A stretch of DNA of 64,000 bases from Pseudobutyrivibrio xylanivorans (GTDB lineage Bacteria; Bacillota; Clostridia; Lachnospirales; Lachnospiraceae): assembly GCF_008935055.1 (NCBI RefSeq), contig NZ_CP043028.1, forward strand, positions 2,262,501 to 2,326,500. Direction: 5' to 3'. This document shows, piece by piece, positions 26,801-32,344 of the stretch. The translations under genes were made by a program, and so were the position numbers. The stretch's first letter is position 1. Each line of letters starts with the position of its first letter. The notes under the pieces were generated by a model. It was not told where the DNA came from and did not search any database. It saw only the letters and a program-made list of their open reading frames with translations.

Positions 26801-27846
26801 TAATTCCAACACCAGAAGTAACACCAACACCAGAGGTAACTCCTACACCTACGCCAACGCCAACTCCAACACCACGCGGTGGAGATGAAGAAGTACACTA
26901 TCCTGTAATTCCTAATGAAGAAGTACTCGAGGAGATTTTGCCAGAATTAACGCAGGAAGATGCTGATGAGACTACACCTGCACGTACAAGAGAAGCAATT
27001 ACGGAAATAATCGAAGAAGTGGGACTTGGCAAGGGTAACATCATCGACCGTGGCGACATCTGGGGCGATATGAGTAACGAGACAAAGCAGAAGTTACTTG
27101 ATAAGCTTGATGCATCAGGCGGCGAGATTATCCTGGCAGAAGACCTTGAAAACATGGAAGCTGTCGCTGTAAAGGATAGACCAATTGCCTTTGTAATAGG
27201 CGAAGGTTCGGTTATCGTTACAATCGAATCTACAGACACTACAAGAACAAATGCAGGTCTTGTTGATGCAGCAGCAGTTGCAAAGTCAATTCTTACAGAT
27301 GAGCAGAGAGCAGCAGTTGCAGCAGGTAGTGTCCTTGAAATCAGAGTAGAGGTAACACCTCTTGATGATGCTACAATACCTGCAGCAGATAAGCAGATTA
27401 TCGAAGACGGAGTGACAGAATACGCAGAGTCAATTCCAAATCTGGCAATGGCAGATTATATCGATATCAGCTTATACTTCAGAATTGATGATAGTGAATG
27501 GAGTCAGATTACTGATACTGACCCTATCGATATCGTGATTGATATTCCAGACAGCTATAAGGGCTTGTCTGATAGATATTTCATCATGAGAGCACATCAG
27601 GGTAAGACTACACTCCTTGAGGATCAGGACAATGATCCAGATACAGTTACTATTTCAACAGGTGAGTTCTCAACATATGCACTTATGTATGAGGAGAGAG
27701 CAGCAGTTGCAACAGTTGATACTGTAGTGGAAGATACAAATAACGGATTGTTATTTGGCCTTAGCTACTTCGCATGGCTTGGAATACTTGCAGCAGCTAT
27801 GGCAATATTCCTGTTCTTCATACTGTTCAAGAAATCTGATAGATGA
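17842..27846 (+). CDS. Giant repeat-built surface adhesin (3334 aa)
   Basis: This exported protein has a signal peptide (MKRGYFSRFVSMVLSIAMVFTMGF). An acidic Glu/Ala/Pro-rich stalk (about residues 60-210) and two non-repeated domains (about 220-900) follow. Then about ten alternating modules run to about residue 2980. One module type starts IEGLKPDTEYEI and contains VKSDRNGRIPFEGTDEDG; the other, fibronectin-III-like, has QEYRIYDxxGNEIxGxxWVKP. A TPTPTP linker, a roughly 270-residue C-terminal domain and a final membrane helix before KKSDR complete it. No LPXTG is present. GGAGG at 17829 supports ATG 17842. Very low cysteine and high acidity suit a long fibre. It lies inside the arabinan-enzyme region; a role in binding plant wall or other cells is inferred. 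Confidence 0.88.
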   Translation: MKRGYFSRFVSMVLSIAMVFTMGFDPTLVMAEEGGESYVLTGIADLEGDVKEQRLEVGSSESDIVFPSTLTGIIEHSEEVLVEESEEEDAIEDAVSEENTEIANPETEGAESVAEETPEEETAESVKEEAPAVESEPKVEPEITEAPEPVAESEPAIEPEPTIESVPEEIPVEVPVFEAVPEPAPEAAPVEEAEPEALVDPVAFIIDLVFPAITAKAADGGVIAEVSHTTADIISPAEESEEASTAEASEENAEPAEDEATSEAAEAEAADLKVKTVITKEEITIKDVTWKLDAEKSSAPSFDGTVEGATYVYTPVISPKYIVESELPTITVVIVKTQFEFEQSVTVDGVVITVKADKGVFPKDATLNARRATAAEEAVAEEAVEGEREASDKVAASYTFDITILDKDGNELQPDTSKGRVKVAFTLEEAKNDNLEADIYHITDENPAAPTAEKLDTDNYASTVEAETTGFSFYTVEFTYGGFQYVLIGGTTIALSEILEALEIEGTVVAATSSNESLFYVRKYIFNESTQGHPKPWMEESPDGQWYLVSCQAFDTQELLTLDMEDGSHYEIEVTDSAGVVGAHKDTNTSGDVFLGGRFIEVGIAKTGSFGTAGSPNTDAGFHPVYSGNLIGLSVDKDGFGEGNAPTTCDFFLPGSPEERYNVAYKIDGTTYENPNAERNRVGWPTPKQAPTTVDESVIEKGELQATTTGITREGVKMVTTVSFNEEDYSFLTKVTLTNNTGKKITDLRWVRSFDPDQNAQITGGTYSTYNKVISNPNSSKPSENACAMVVAKGGTNQEAFFFAAFDDRARASILGSLSPSSAYDSRLWKDDDSMPTEVLEENYTGTDGYNNDDVGIALTFNLGELENGESTTLEYYSSLDPDVANTFNKLNGKINYNGETIDGFTPSTTYLITVYRDSKGKYFRVDSDSKGSIMIEDKDNNGNDYSLFGKSIRVLELSEESGIQYFDVNPRPVALDLNEDEDDIDIGAESIKITLDSSKENQEYRVYTARGKEITGQDWTSPTGNKLTLTGLKKNTSYTIKAHVKASASTPESKISDGITLTTTENDVTVDYDDEVIEGLKPDKEYEITETYEDPTTHERKNRKRRVKSDRNGRIPFEGTDEDGDPYDFTGEEIIIREPGSDDDGDDDSPEEIIKKKIDGRPKADDVTPIDTGDPDDPTKPGVVAATGRTITIKPAERDQEYRIYDSAGNELPGHGWVTPEKDTDKNYKVVFTDLEYDKEYIVKTRKAATDGKPASEPTGGTEVKTDDETDEEDVDVNYDDEVIEGLKPDTEYEITETYEDPTTHERKKRKRRVKSDRNGRIPFEGTDEDGDPYDFTGDDITIGEPDTDGGEDDPEPVIPRLPISGRPAPTGIDPIDTGSPSGTGSEVETRGTYIVVKPANMKQEYRIYDEDGNEIEGRDWVKPTLEGDVPVVVFDGLEPETKYVIKTRLAATDDKPASDPDEGIEETTGTESDDVDVDYEDETIGGLLPNTDYVVEYDDDDDPETPDKEIRVKTDEEGKLPIEGKDRTGKPYDLTGKKPVKFYKYPKKTDSEPITKDIEGRPTSDDPVTPIYIGTGDTDDPTKPGVVDATGRTITIKPAEKDQEYRIYDKEGNEISGYGWVKPTKDTDGKYKVVFEDLDYDKEYTVKTRKAPTSGKPGSEPTAGVPVKTDDVTDEDVDVDYEDENIEGLKPNTEYDVYEIEEGEEGTSGTGGRGRRHRVKTDSRGKLPFEGKDEDGKEYDFTGKKLEIVEPGKEDTTGIREDIPDRPDSTEVKEPKEEDIESKGTSVTIYDADPDQEYRIYDEEGNEIPGRGWTKPNDDGTVIFKDLDYNKRYIVRARKVPKKTEGTTGGTDTTGGTPGSEPSEGIEVTTKDESDGTDVEIDYEDEVIEGLKPDTEYEITETYEDPTTHERKTRKRKVKSDRHGRIPFEGTDEDGEPYDLAGEPITISEDKSDDPDSPDGEDSEPIIKTHIEDRPSTDDIDKVADDELKTKGKSITIRPADEALEYRIYDKDGNELEGRDWVKPDKDLVVIFDDLDYDTDYIIRARIAPTDDTPGSEPKDVKEVKTDDVKPDDVIIDYEDEEIEGLKPETEYEIGIDDDNDPTTPRKKIKVKTDKHGRIPFKGTEVGTGGTGGTGGTPRPEYDLLDKDIEISESGSDKDPIGKDIGERPEIIKDGEHKNFTPPTSGDTTPKGTTITINPAEPTQEYRVYKKVDDKLVEVAGQDWTKPTGGKVVFTDLDFGTEYIVKTRIAPTSEKPASLPSDDVVTVTTKDMDDPVVDYVDDEIGGFKPDTTYEIYVGDSTEPIIVKTDKDGKFDIEGKDKDGKGYDLEGKTIKVKEKKKEGEGEGAVSDPITLGSRPSAPTPDGTDIYGTTGAGTSDKPIVDDIDTINIYQESIEILDLNKKNKELEYRIYDEYGNEIDGQDWVKPDKNGNVKFKGLEKGKKYTIKARKPATEKKPASKPTGTILTVTTNDGIGLTPKEGAEGDETVLEGEPNEKDEIGGFKPNTEYEVSYDDDGDPTTPDKKIVVKSDKDGIIKVDGDDEEDKHFSLYGKKIKVRKKGSKDKDTIIDVTDTRPEAPTFSEEEWGKHDETLETDTEKIKIYQKEIRITGLSEEEKELEYRVYGPDGEELKEFDWVKPDEDGTLHLYSKTDKDGKLQLDKMLLGETEYIIKARKPKVESKPADGDTPATEGSPASDAVIVVKVKTDPVVYPEIDVIKEVIDGCKPNTVYDITVKDGDTSTVYKVKSDADGNLILEGKDKDGKDFSLVGKDVVVKKSGSADDYPSDELKIPTRLAPIKFVEEGSETSTELITEDTEQVTLSESVIFINGLTGAKSDYEYRLYDADGNEIPGMEWVKASDGLLLFTDLPSDTVYTVKARKPATSKELATLPVDTGLKIKTDVSYEPTVNYDTDRIEGLKPNTEYDVFVGDKIFYLKTDANGGFALSGEDYNGDAYNFEGQDLEIQINGKYEFKSLSVPTRPEPTPEIIPTPEVTPTPEVTPTPTPTPTPTPRGGDEEVHYPVIPNEEVLEEILPELTQEDADETTPARTREAITEIIEEVGLGKGNIIDRGDIWGDMSNETKQKLLDKLDASGGEIILAEDLENMEAVAVKDRPIAFVIGEGSVIVTIESTDTTRTNAGLVDAAAVAKSILTDEQRAAVAAGSVLEIRVEVTPLDDATIPAADKQIIEDGVTEYAESIPNLAMADYIDISLYFRIDDSEWSQITDTDPIDIVIDIPDSYKGLSDRYFIMRAHQGKTTLLEDQDNDPDTVTISTGEFSTYALMYEERAAVATVDTVVEDTNNGLLFGLSYFAWLGILAAAMAIFLFFILFKKSDR
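20521..26790 (+). repeat. Intragenic tandem modules of the giant adhesin
   Basis: Eleven IxGxxPxTxY modules and ten EYRxYxxxGxE modules alternate. Some pairs are nearly identical in DNA: 21096-21239 and 21717-21860 (144 bases) differ at one base, although flanking parts of the same modules have diverged. A third relative lies at 23496-23660. This points to recent duplication or gene conversion and to possible size variation between strains. Confidence 0.85.
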
Positions 27847-27888
27847 GAGGACTAGAACCAAAAGCTAATAATTTAAACTAACACCCCC

Positions 27889-27948
27889 AACCGGTGTAGG
27901 CGCCTCCCCCAAAAAGGGAGGTTAGCCTGCATCGGTTGTTTTTTTTTG
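27889..27948 (+). terminator. Strong intrinsic terminator after the giant adhesin
   Basis: AACCGGTGTAGGC pairs with GCCTGCATCGGTT, and the inner stem CCTCCC/GGGAGG extends it; a run of T residues follows. Confidence 0.9.
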
Positions 27949-28025
27949 TTTTAATTAATTTTAAAATAATTATTGTTATTTTAAAGTAATGATGATATAG
28001 TAAAATAAATTAATGATGAAGTGTT

Positions 28026-28073
28026 ACACCTCATCAGTCAGCAAAGCTGACAGCTTCCCCTCAAGGGGAAGCC
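28026..28073 (+). repeat. Short copy of a dispersed intergenic repeat
   Basis: ACACCTCATCAGTCAGC, then GCTGAC, then CTTCCCC/GGGGAAG form two small hairpins. Longer and shorter relatives lie at 40287-40387 (reverse orientation) and 48194-48227. Similar repeats are widespread in Firmicutes genomes. With the terminator at 27889 it accounts for the gap between the adhesin and the next GH43 gene. Confidence 0.75.
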
Positions 28074-28139
28074 AATTCAAAGCATATAAAGGGGCTTGAT
28101 GCTTTGGACCAAACCAATAATTATCAGGAGGTAAGATGC

Positions 28140-29672
28140 ATGAAGCGTTTGCTTTCATGTGTTCTGGCTATTTCTATGGCAGGTGGTCTAGTGGCTTGTT
28201 CAGGCTCTGAATCTGAAGTGAAAAACTATACAGTTAGCTACGATGGCATTGCCACAGGCGACGTTTCTTCGGGCGTTTCAGTCCATGACCCATCCATATT
28301 AGAAGTAGATGGAACCTATTATATTTACGGCTCGCATATGACTGCGGCCAAAAGTGATGATCTTTTAAACTGGAAAAAGGTGGCAGACGGCTACAACAAG
28401 ACAAATCCTGTCTACGGACAGATTTATGAGGTGGCTGATGAGGCCTTTGCATACTCTGGTAGTAAGGACAGCATTATTAAAACTGATGACAAGAAGACCC
28501 ATGTGTGGGCACCGGATGTGATTTACAACGAGACCATGGGAAAATACGTGATGTATTATTGCACCACCAGTACCTGGAATGCATCTAATCTTTGCTTCGG
28601 TATCAGTGATACTCCGGAGGGACCATTTGAATGGCAGGGAGCACTAATCTATTCCGGATTTACCAATAAAAATATCGCATATACGGATGTTCTCGAATAT
28701 GTTGATGAGGAATATGCAAAGAAGCATTATATAAAGGCAGGCGCCTATAACTACGAGGATTATCCTAATGCAATCGATCCAACAGTTTTTTATGACAAGG
28801 ATGGTCGCATGTGGATGACCTACGGTTCATGGTCAGGCGGTATTTATCTTTTAGAGCTTGATCCTAAAACAGGTCTTGTGATTCATCCAGAGGGTGATGA
28901 GGCAAATGGTGTTGATGCCTACTTTGGCAAGAAGCTGATTGGCGGTGGACACATCTCAATCGAGGGGCCATACATAATGTACGACAGCGATACAGATTAT
29001 TATTATCTGTTTGTATCCTACGGTGGGCTCACAAGCACTGGTGGCTACCAGATGCGAGTTTTCCGCTCAAAGACCGTGGACGGAGATTATGTGGATATGA
29101 ATGACAGCTTCCCAGAAAAGAGTGCAATGCATCAAAACTTTGGGCTGAAGCTTTCTGGAAACTATAAGCTGCCAAGCCTGGACAGGGCATACATGGCAAC
29201 AGGTCATAACTCAGCATTTGTTGATAGTGATGGAAAGAAATATATTGTGTACCACACCAGATTCAACGATGGCGGTGAGGGACATTCGCCAAGAGTTCAT
29301 CAGCTTATTATGAATGAGGAGGGCTGGCCATGCGAGCTTCCTTATCAGACACAGGGGGAGACTGTTTCTGATACAGGCTACAGCAAGGAAGATGTGGTTG
29401 GTCGCTATTATGTGATTAATCAGGGCACAGATATTTCAAGTGATATTGCAAATCCAGTTATCATTTATCTAAACAAGGATGGCAGCTGCGAGGGCAAGGA
29501 TTCCACAGGCACCTGGGAGATGAAGGATGGCACTTATTATATGAGTGTCACTATCGATGGAATTGACTACAGCGGCGTGTTCTGCCAGATGAGGGATGAG
29601 GCAGGCACTGACGTGATGACATTCTCGGCAGTAGGCGAGAATCAGTCAGTTTGGGGAGTTAAGTATGAATAA
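28140..29672 (+). CDS. GH43 family lipoprotein, probable endo-arabinanase type
   Basis: This 510-residue surface lipoprotein has the signal MKRLLSCVLAISMAGGLVAC. The GH43 propeller carries Asp50 (SVHDPSILEVDGTYYIYGSH), Asp213 (NAIDPTVFYDKDG) and Glu275 (HISIEGPYIMYD). The HDPS and EGPY forms and the GH43 plus C-terminal beta-domain layout are typical of endo-1,5-alpha-L-arabinanases. A histidine near SRDAHNSAF-type positions (ATGHNSAFVDSDG) fits the family's metal site. The frame is open 12 codons upstream, but AGGAGGT at 28126 supports ATG 28140. The next gene, a cytoplasmic GH43, starts 17 bases after the stop, so the two are an operon for stepwise arabinan breakdown. Confidence 0.87.
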   Translation: MKRLLSCVLAISMAGGLVACSGSESEVKNYTVSYDGIATGDVSSGVSVHDPSILEVDGTYYIYGSHMTAAKSDDLLNWKKVADGYNKTNPVYGQIYEVADEAFAYSGSKDSIIKTDDKKTHVWAPDVIYNETMGKYVMYYCTTSTWNASNLCFGISDTPEGPFEWQGALIYSGFTNKNIAYTDVLEYVDEEYAKKHYIKAGAYNYEDYPNAIDPTVFYDKDGRMWMTYGSWSGGIYLLELDPKTGLVIHPEGDEANGVDAYFGKKLIGGGHISIEGPYIMYDSDTDYYYLFVSYGGLTSTGGYQMRVFRSKTVDGDYVDMNDSFPEKSAMHQNFGLKLSGNYKLPSLDRAYMATGHNSAFVDSDGKKYIVYHTRFNDGGEGHSPRVHQLIMNEEGWPCELPYQTQGETVSDTGYSKEDVVGRYYVINQGTDISSDIANPVIIYLNKDGSCEGKDSTGTWEMKDGTYYMSVTIDGIDYSGVFCQMRDEAGTDVMTFSAVGENQSVWGVKYE

Positions 29673-29689
29673 TTAGTAAGGGAGATTAT

Positions 29690-30646
29690 ATGAAAATGGA
29701 CAAGGATTTTAAGTTTAACAAACCGTGGATTCTGCAACGCGCAGATCCCTATGTCTACAGACACACTGATGGGAAATATTATTTCACCGCATCTGTGCCT
29801 GAATATGATAAGATTGTACTCAGATGCAGCGACAGTCTTGAGGGGCTAAAGGATGCTGCAGAGCTTGAGGTATGGCATAAGCACGACAAGGGCCCTATGT
29901 CTAAGCATATTTGGGCACCGGAGATTCATTATCTTTTCGGCAAATGGTACATCTATTTTGCTGGAAGTGATGTTGATGATATTTGGGCGCTTCGCCCTTA
30001 TGTTTTGGAGTGTCAGGGCGACGACCCTATGAAGGATGCCTGGATTGAAAAGGGTAAAATCACAAGAGCAGACTCTGACGAGTTTTCTTTTGAAGCCTTT
30101 TCTCTTGATGCCACTGTTTTTGAGAATAAGGGTCAGTGGTACTATATCTGGGCTGAAAAGGTGGGAGTTGGCAAGCAGATTTCAAATCTCTACATTGCCC
30201 GCATGAAAAACGGATATACGTTAGAGACAGACCAGGTGCTTCTTACAACACCAGACTATGACTGGGAGCGCCACGGCTATTGGGTAAATGAAGGCCCTGC
30301 TGTGATTAAGCGTGACGGCAAGATTTTCATGACCTATTCTGCCAGCGATACAGGAATCAATTATTGCATGGGAATGCTGACTGCAGATGAGGACAGTGAT
30401 TTGCTGGACCCACTTTCATGGAAGAAGGAGCGCTATCCAGTGCTTGCTTCATCTACTGAGCATGTGGTATACGGCCCAGGTCATAATTCATTCACTGTGG
30501 ATGAGGAAGGCAATGATATTCTGGTTTATCATGCAAGGACAGAGACGGAAATCGTGGGTGACCCTCTCTACAATCCAAACCGCCATGCCATGCTTATGAA
30601 GTTTGAATTTAAGGATGGAAGACCAGTATTTGACTATGATAGATAA
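29690..30646 (+). CDS. Cytoplasmic GH43 family arabinofuranosidase-type enzyme
   Basis: This 318-residue protein has no signal peptide. The GH43 residues are Asp19 (RADPYVYRHTDGKYYFTAS), Asp140 (SLDATVFENKGQWYYIWAE) and Glu201 (WVNEGPAVIKRDGKIFMTYS), followed by VYGPGHNSFTVDEEG. This compact single-domain form is typical of exo-acting alpha-L-arabinofuranosidases that trim imported arabino-oligosaccharides. GGAGATTAT precedes the start. It follows the endo-arabinanase-like lipoprotein gene closely, and the downstream small DUF6171-like gene overlaps its end by 11 bases. The precise linkage specificity cannot be read from sequence. Confidence 0.85.
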   Translation: MKMDKDFKFNKPWILQRADPYVYRHTDGKYYFTASVPEYDKIVLRCSDSLEGLKDAAELEVWHKHDKGPMSKHIWAPEIHYLFGKWYIYFAGSDVDDIWALRPYVLECQGDDPMKDAWIEKGKITRADSDEFSFEAFSLDATVFENKGQWYYIWAEKVGVGKQISNLYIARMKNGYTLETDQVLLTTPDYDWERHGYWVNEGPAVIKRDGKIFMTYSASDTGINYCMGMLTADEDSDLLDPLSWKKERYPVLASSTEHVVYGPGHNSFTVDEEGNDILVYHARTETEIVGDPLYNPNRHAMLMKFEFKDGRPVFDYDR

Positions 30647-30884
30647 CAGAGTTTGTACACGGTGTCTGCTTCGAGATATGATCGATGCAGACACTGCTAT
30701 GATTGAAAAATATAAGGCTGCACTGAAGCCGGAGGATATGGCTTCGGAAGCAGAATATGAGAGACGCCTTGGTATCTGCAAGGAATGCGAAAAGCTCAAC
30801 GCAGGCACGTGCATGTCCTGCGGATGCTACGTCGAGCTTCGCGCAACGGCCAAGATATCTAGGTGTCCAAATAAGAGATGGTAA
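30636..30884 (+). CDS. Small cysteine-rich protein, DUF6171-like
   Basis: This 82-residue protein has CTRCLLRD near the N-terminus and a second cluster ICKECEKLNAGTCMSCGCYVELRA, ending CPNKRW. The CxxC pairs suggest a small zinc-binding protein. The pattern matches what I know as DUF6171, found widely in Lachnospiraceae and of unknown function. I chose ATG 30636, inside the last codons of the GH43 gene, because homologues begin near the first CxxC; the frame is open to 30603. Translational coupling to the GH43 gene is likely. Confidence 0.7.
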   Translation: MIDNRVCTRCLLRDMIDADTAMIEKYKAALKPEDMASEAEYERRLGICKECEKLNAGTCMSCGCYVELRATAKISRCPNKRW

Positions 30885-30886
30885 TA

Positions 30887-30984
30887 CAAAAGCCTCCAGT
30901 TACGGCTACAAGCCTGAGAGTTTCTTTGCTCGACTACATGTCTCGCGCCAGAAACCTCAGAGCTTGATGCCTACTGGAGGCTTA
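30887..30984 (-). ncRNA. Candidate structured RNA (copy 4 of 4) between convergent genes
   Basis: On the minus strand this reads AGCCTCCAGT, GGCATCAAGC, CTGAG, GTTTCT, loop GCGAGACATGTAGTCGAGC, then AGAAAC, CTCAG, GCTTGTAGCC and ACTGGAGGCTTTTG. Compared with the copy at 5489, the stems change in pairs (CTTAG/CTAAG to CTGAG/CTCAG; TCTC/GAGA to TTTC/GAAA), while the loop is almost unchanged. It lies just past the stop of the minus-strand regulator gene and has a short T-run in that direction. Confidence 0.65.
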
Positions 30985-30993
30985 TTCGTTACT

Positions 30994-31914
30994 TTAATTA
31001 TTAGGCATATAGTTCATCGATACGCGGATATCTTGTCCGTAGTTTCCGAAGGTCTTTCCGAAGAGCGTGATGCCGCCTACATGCTCTGCATCGTCTTCGA
31101 CTGCGATGCGGAAATCCATTGGTGCACCCTGCTTCAGGTTGAGCGAGTCGATAGTCACATCCGAAATTTGAAGACCATCGATGAAGGTGCCGTGGCGGTT
31201 GATAACAAGAAGCTTCAGCAGGCCATACTGGTTCCAGTTTGGTGGCCACCAGTCAGGCGTGAACATTCCAAGAATGTCTCCACCGAAATCTCCAGGGCTT
31301 GTCCACATGCCAAGCTTGGTTCCGTTAAGTGAAAATGAAATGTCCGAAGGCCAATTATTGTCTATGCCTGGTGCCTCAGAGGAAATCTCGAAGGAGATTG
31401 AAATCTGAGTGATTTTATTGTTGCTAGGGATAAGGTTTGGAAGTGAATATTCCACAAATCCCTTTGTGAACCAGATGATGTCTGCATTGAAACGATCAGG
31501 ATGGCTGAAGTAGCGGGCGTCGTCGATCTCGCCGATAACTGAGCTACTGTTTGCAATACCACAGGTAGGGCAAACCTCGTATTTTGAGAACTGGCCCACC
31601 TTGATATCGGTGGTGAATACATTAGCCAAATCAACAGGCTTTTCAATTTCTACAACGATTTTATCCTGAATAACTGAGCATATCTTCGAATTGCCGTGAG
31701 CAGCAGATTCATTGGAGGTGGAGATAAGTCCGCACTCCTCAAGCTTTTTGATGTGACCTGTGAGGGCACCGTTGGAAAGCTTCAGCTCTGTGGCTAACTG
31801 GTTCATGCTCATGTGATCATTTTCCAATAGTATGTTTAATATCTGGATACGCACGTCTGAGCCTAAGGCTTTAAACAATTCCAGTCCTTCGTCTAGTGAA
31901 GTGATGTGAATCAT
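30994..31914 (-). CDS. ArsR-type winged-helix regulator with C-terminal sensor domain, probable arabinan regulator
   Basis: This 306-residue protein has an N-terminal winged helix (FKALGSDVRIQILNILLEN, then SMNQLATELKLSNGALTGHIKKLEECGLI). The roughly 220-residue C-terminal domain carries CPTC and aromatic-rich beta sequence such as MFTPDWWPPNWNQYG. That domain is far longer than in metal-sensing ArsR proteins and may bind a sugar or other ligand. AAAGGAG precedes the start. It is divergent from the sugar ABC transporter across a 430-base region with palindromes, and convergent with the GH43 pair, which suggests control of arabinan use. The ligand and operator are inferred. Confidence 0.8.
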   Translation of the reverse strand: MIHITSLDEGLELFKALGSDVRIQILNILLENDHMSMNQLATELKLSNGALTGHIKKLEECGLISTSNESAAHGNSKICSVIQDKIVVEIEKPVDLANVFTTDIKVGQFSKYEVCPTCGIANSSSVIGEIDDARYFSHPDRFNADIIWFTKGFVEYSLPNLIPSNNKITQISISFEISSEAPGIDNNWPSDISFSLNGTKLGMWTSPGDFGGDILGMFTPDWWPPNWNQYGLLKLLVINRHGTFIDGLQISDVTIDSLNLKQGAPMDFRIAVEDDAEHVGGITLFGKTFGNYGQDIRVSMNYMPNN

Positions 31915-31956
31915 TTTATTTATACTCCTTTGCTTTTATACTTCATTCCCACTAAA

Positions 31957-31980
31957 AATACTTTAGCAAGATAAAGTATT
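31957..31980. promoter_or_regulatory. Candidate operator palindrome upstream of the regulator gene
   Basis: AATACTTTA and TAAAGTATT are perfect 9-base arms six bases apart, 43 bases upstream of the regulator start. The position suits autoregulation by the adjacent ArsR-type protein. Confidence 0.45.
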
Positions 31981-32190
31981 ATACATATTATAAAAATAAA
32001 CGATTATTATGTCAATAAAAGACCTCTAAATCATATCGATTATTTTAATTAAAAGTAAAAATGCCATCACTTTATCTAGTTGAAGACCATTAACTTCAAC
32101 CGTTATAGTAAAATTGTCCAAAAACTCTGTGACGAATTTGTGTATAATAAAAGAATATCCAAAATAGTTTAGAAATATCTAAAATAATTA

Positions 32191-32219
32191 TTGACTTAGT
32201 GAAATACGAGCCGTATGAT
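32191..32219 (+). promoter_or_regulatory. Sigma-A promoter of the sugar ABC operon with palindrome in the spacer
   Basis: TTGACT (32191-32196) and TATGAT (32214-32219) are 17 bases apart. The spacer and -10 contain ATACG-AGC-CGTAT (32204-32216), a good operator candidate. The expected start point gives a leader of about 120 bases. Confidence 0.65.
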
Positions 32220-32238
32220 AATTACATAATCGTTAATG

Positions 32239-32303
32239 AGTTTTGCAGAACAACATTAAATGACTATCAAGCCTCAGTCATTAATGAATGAAGTTGCAAA
32301 ACT
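32239..32303 (+). promoter_or_regulatory. Structured 5' leader of the sugar-binding protein gene
   Basis: AGTTTTGCA (32239-32247) pairs with TGCAAAACT (32295-32303). Inside, AATGACT (32259-32265) pairs with AGTCATT (32276-32282). It lies between the promoter and the ribosome site and could stabilise the highly expressed binding-protein mRNA. Confidence 0.45.
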
Positions 32304-32344
32304 AAACGAAAGAAAATTTCTTTTTGATTAAAAGGAGGAGAAGA

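Noticed and set aside
27700-27846. Sortase LPXTG anchor at the end of the giant adhesin
   Set aside because: No LPXTG-like motif precedes the final hydrophobic helix; the sequence there is EDTNNGLLFGLSYFAWLG.
17842-27846. The giant adhesin as the accessory Sec substrate
   Set aside because: Its signal peptide is short and ordinary, it lacks serine-rich repeats and it lies 15 kb from the export operon, so nothing in sequence supports the link.
30757-31332. 191-codon plus-strand frame
   Set aside because: It runs across a structured RNA element and antisense to the ArsR-type regulator, without a ribosome site.
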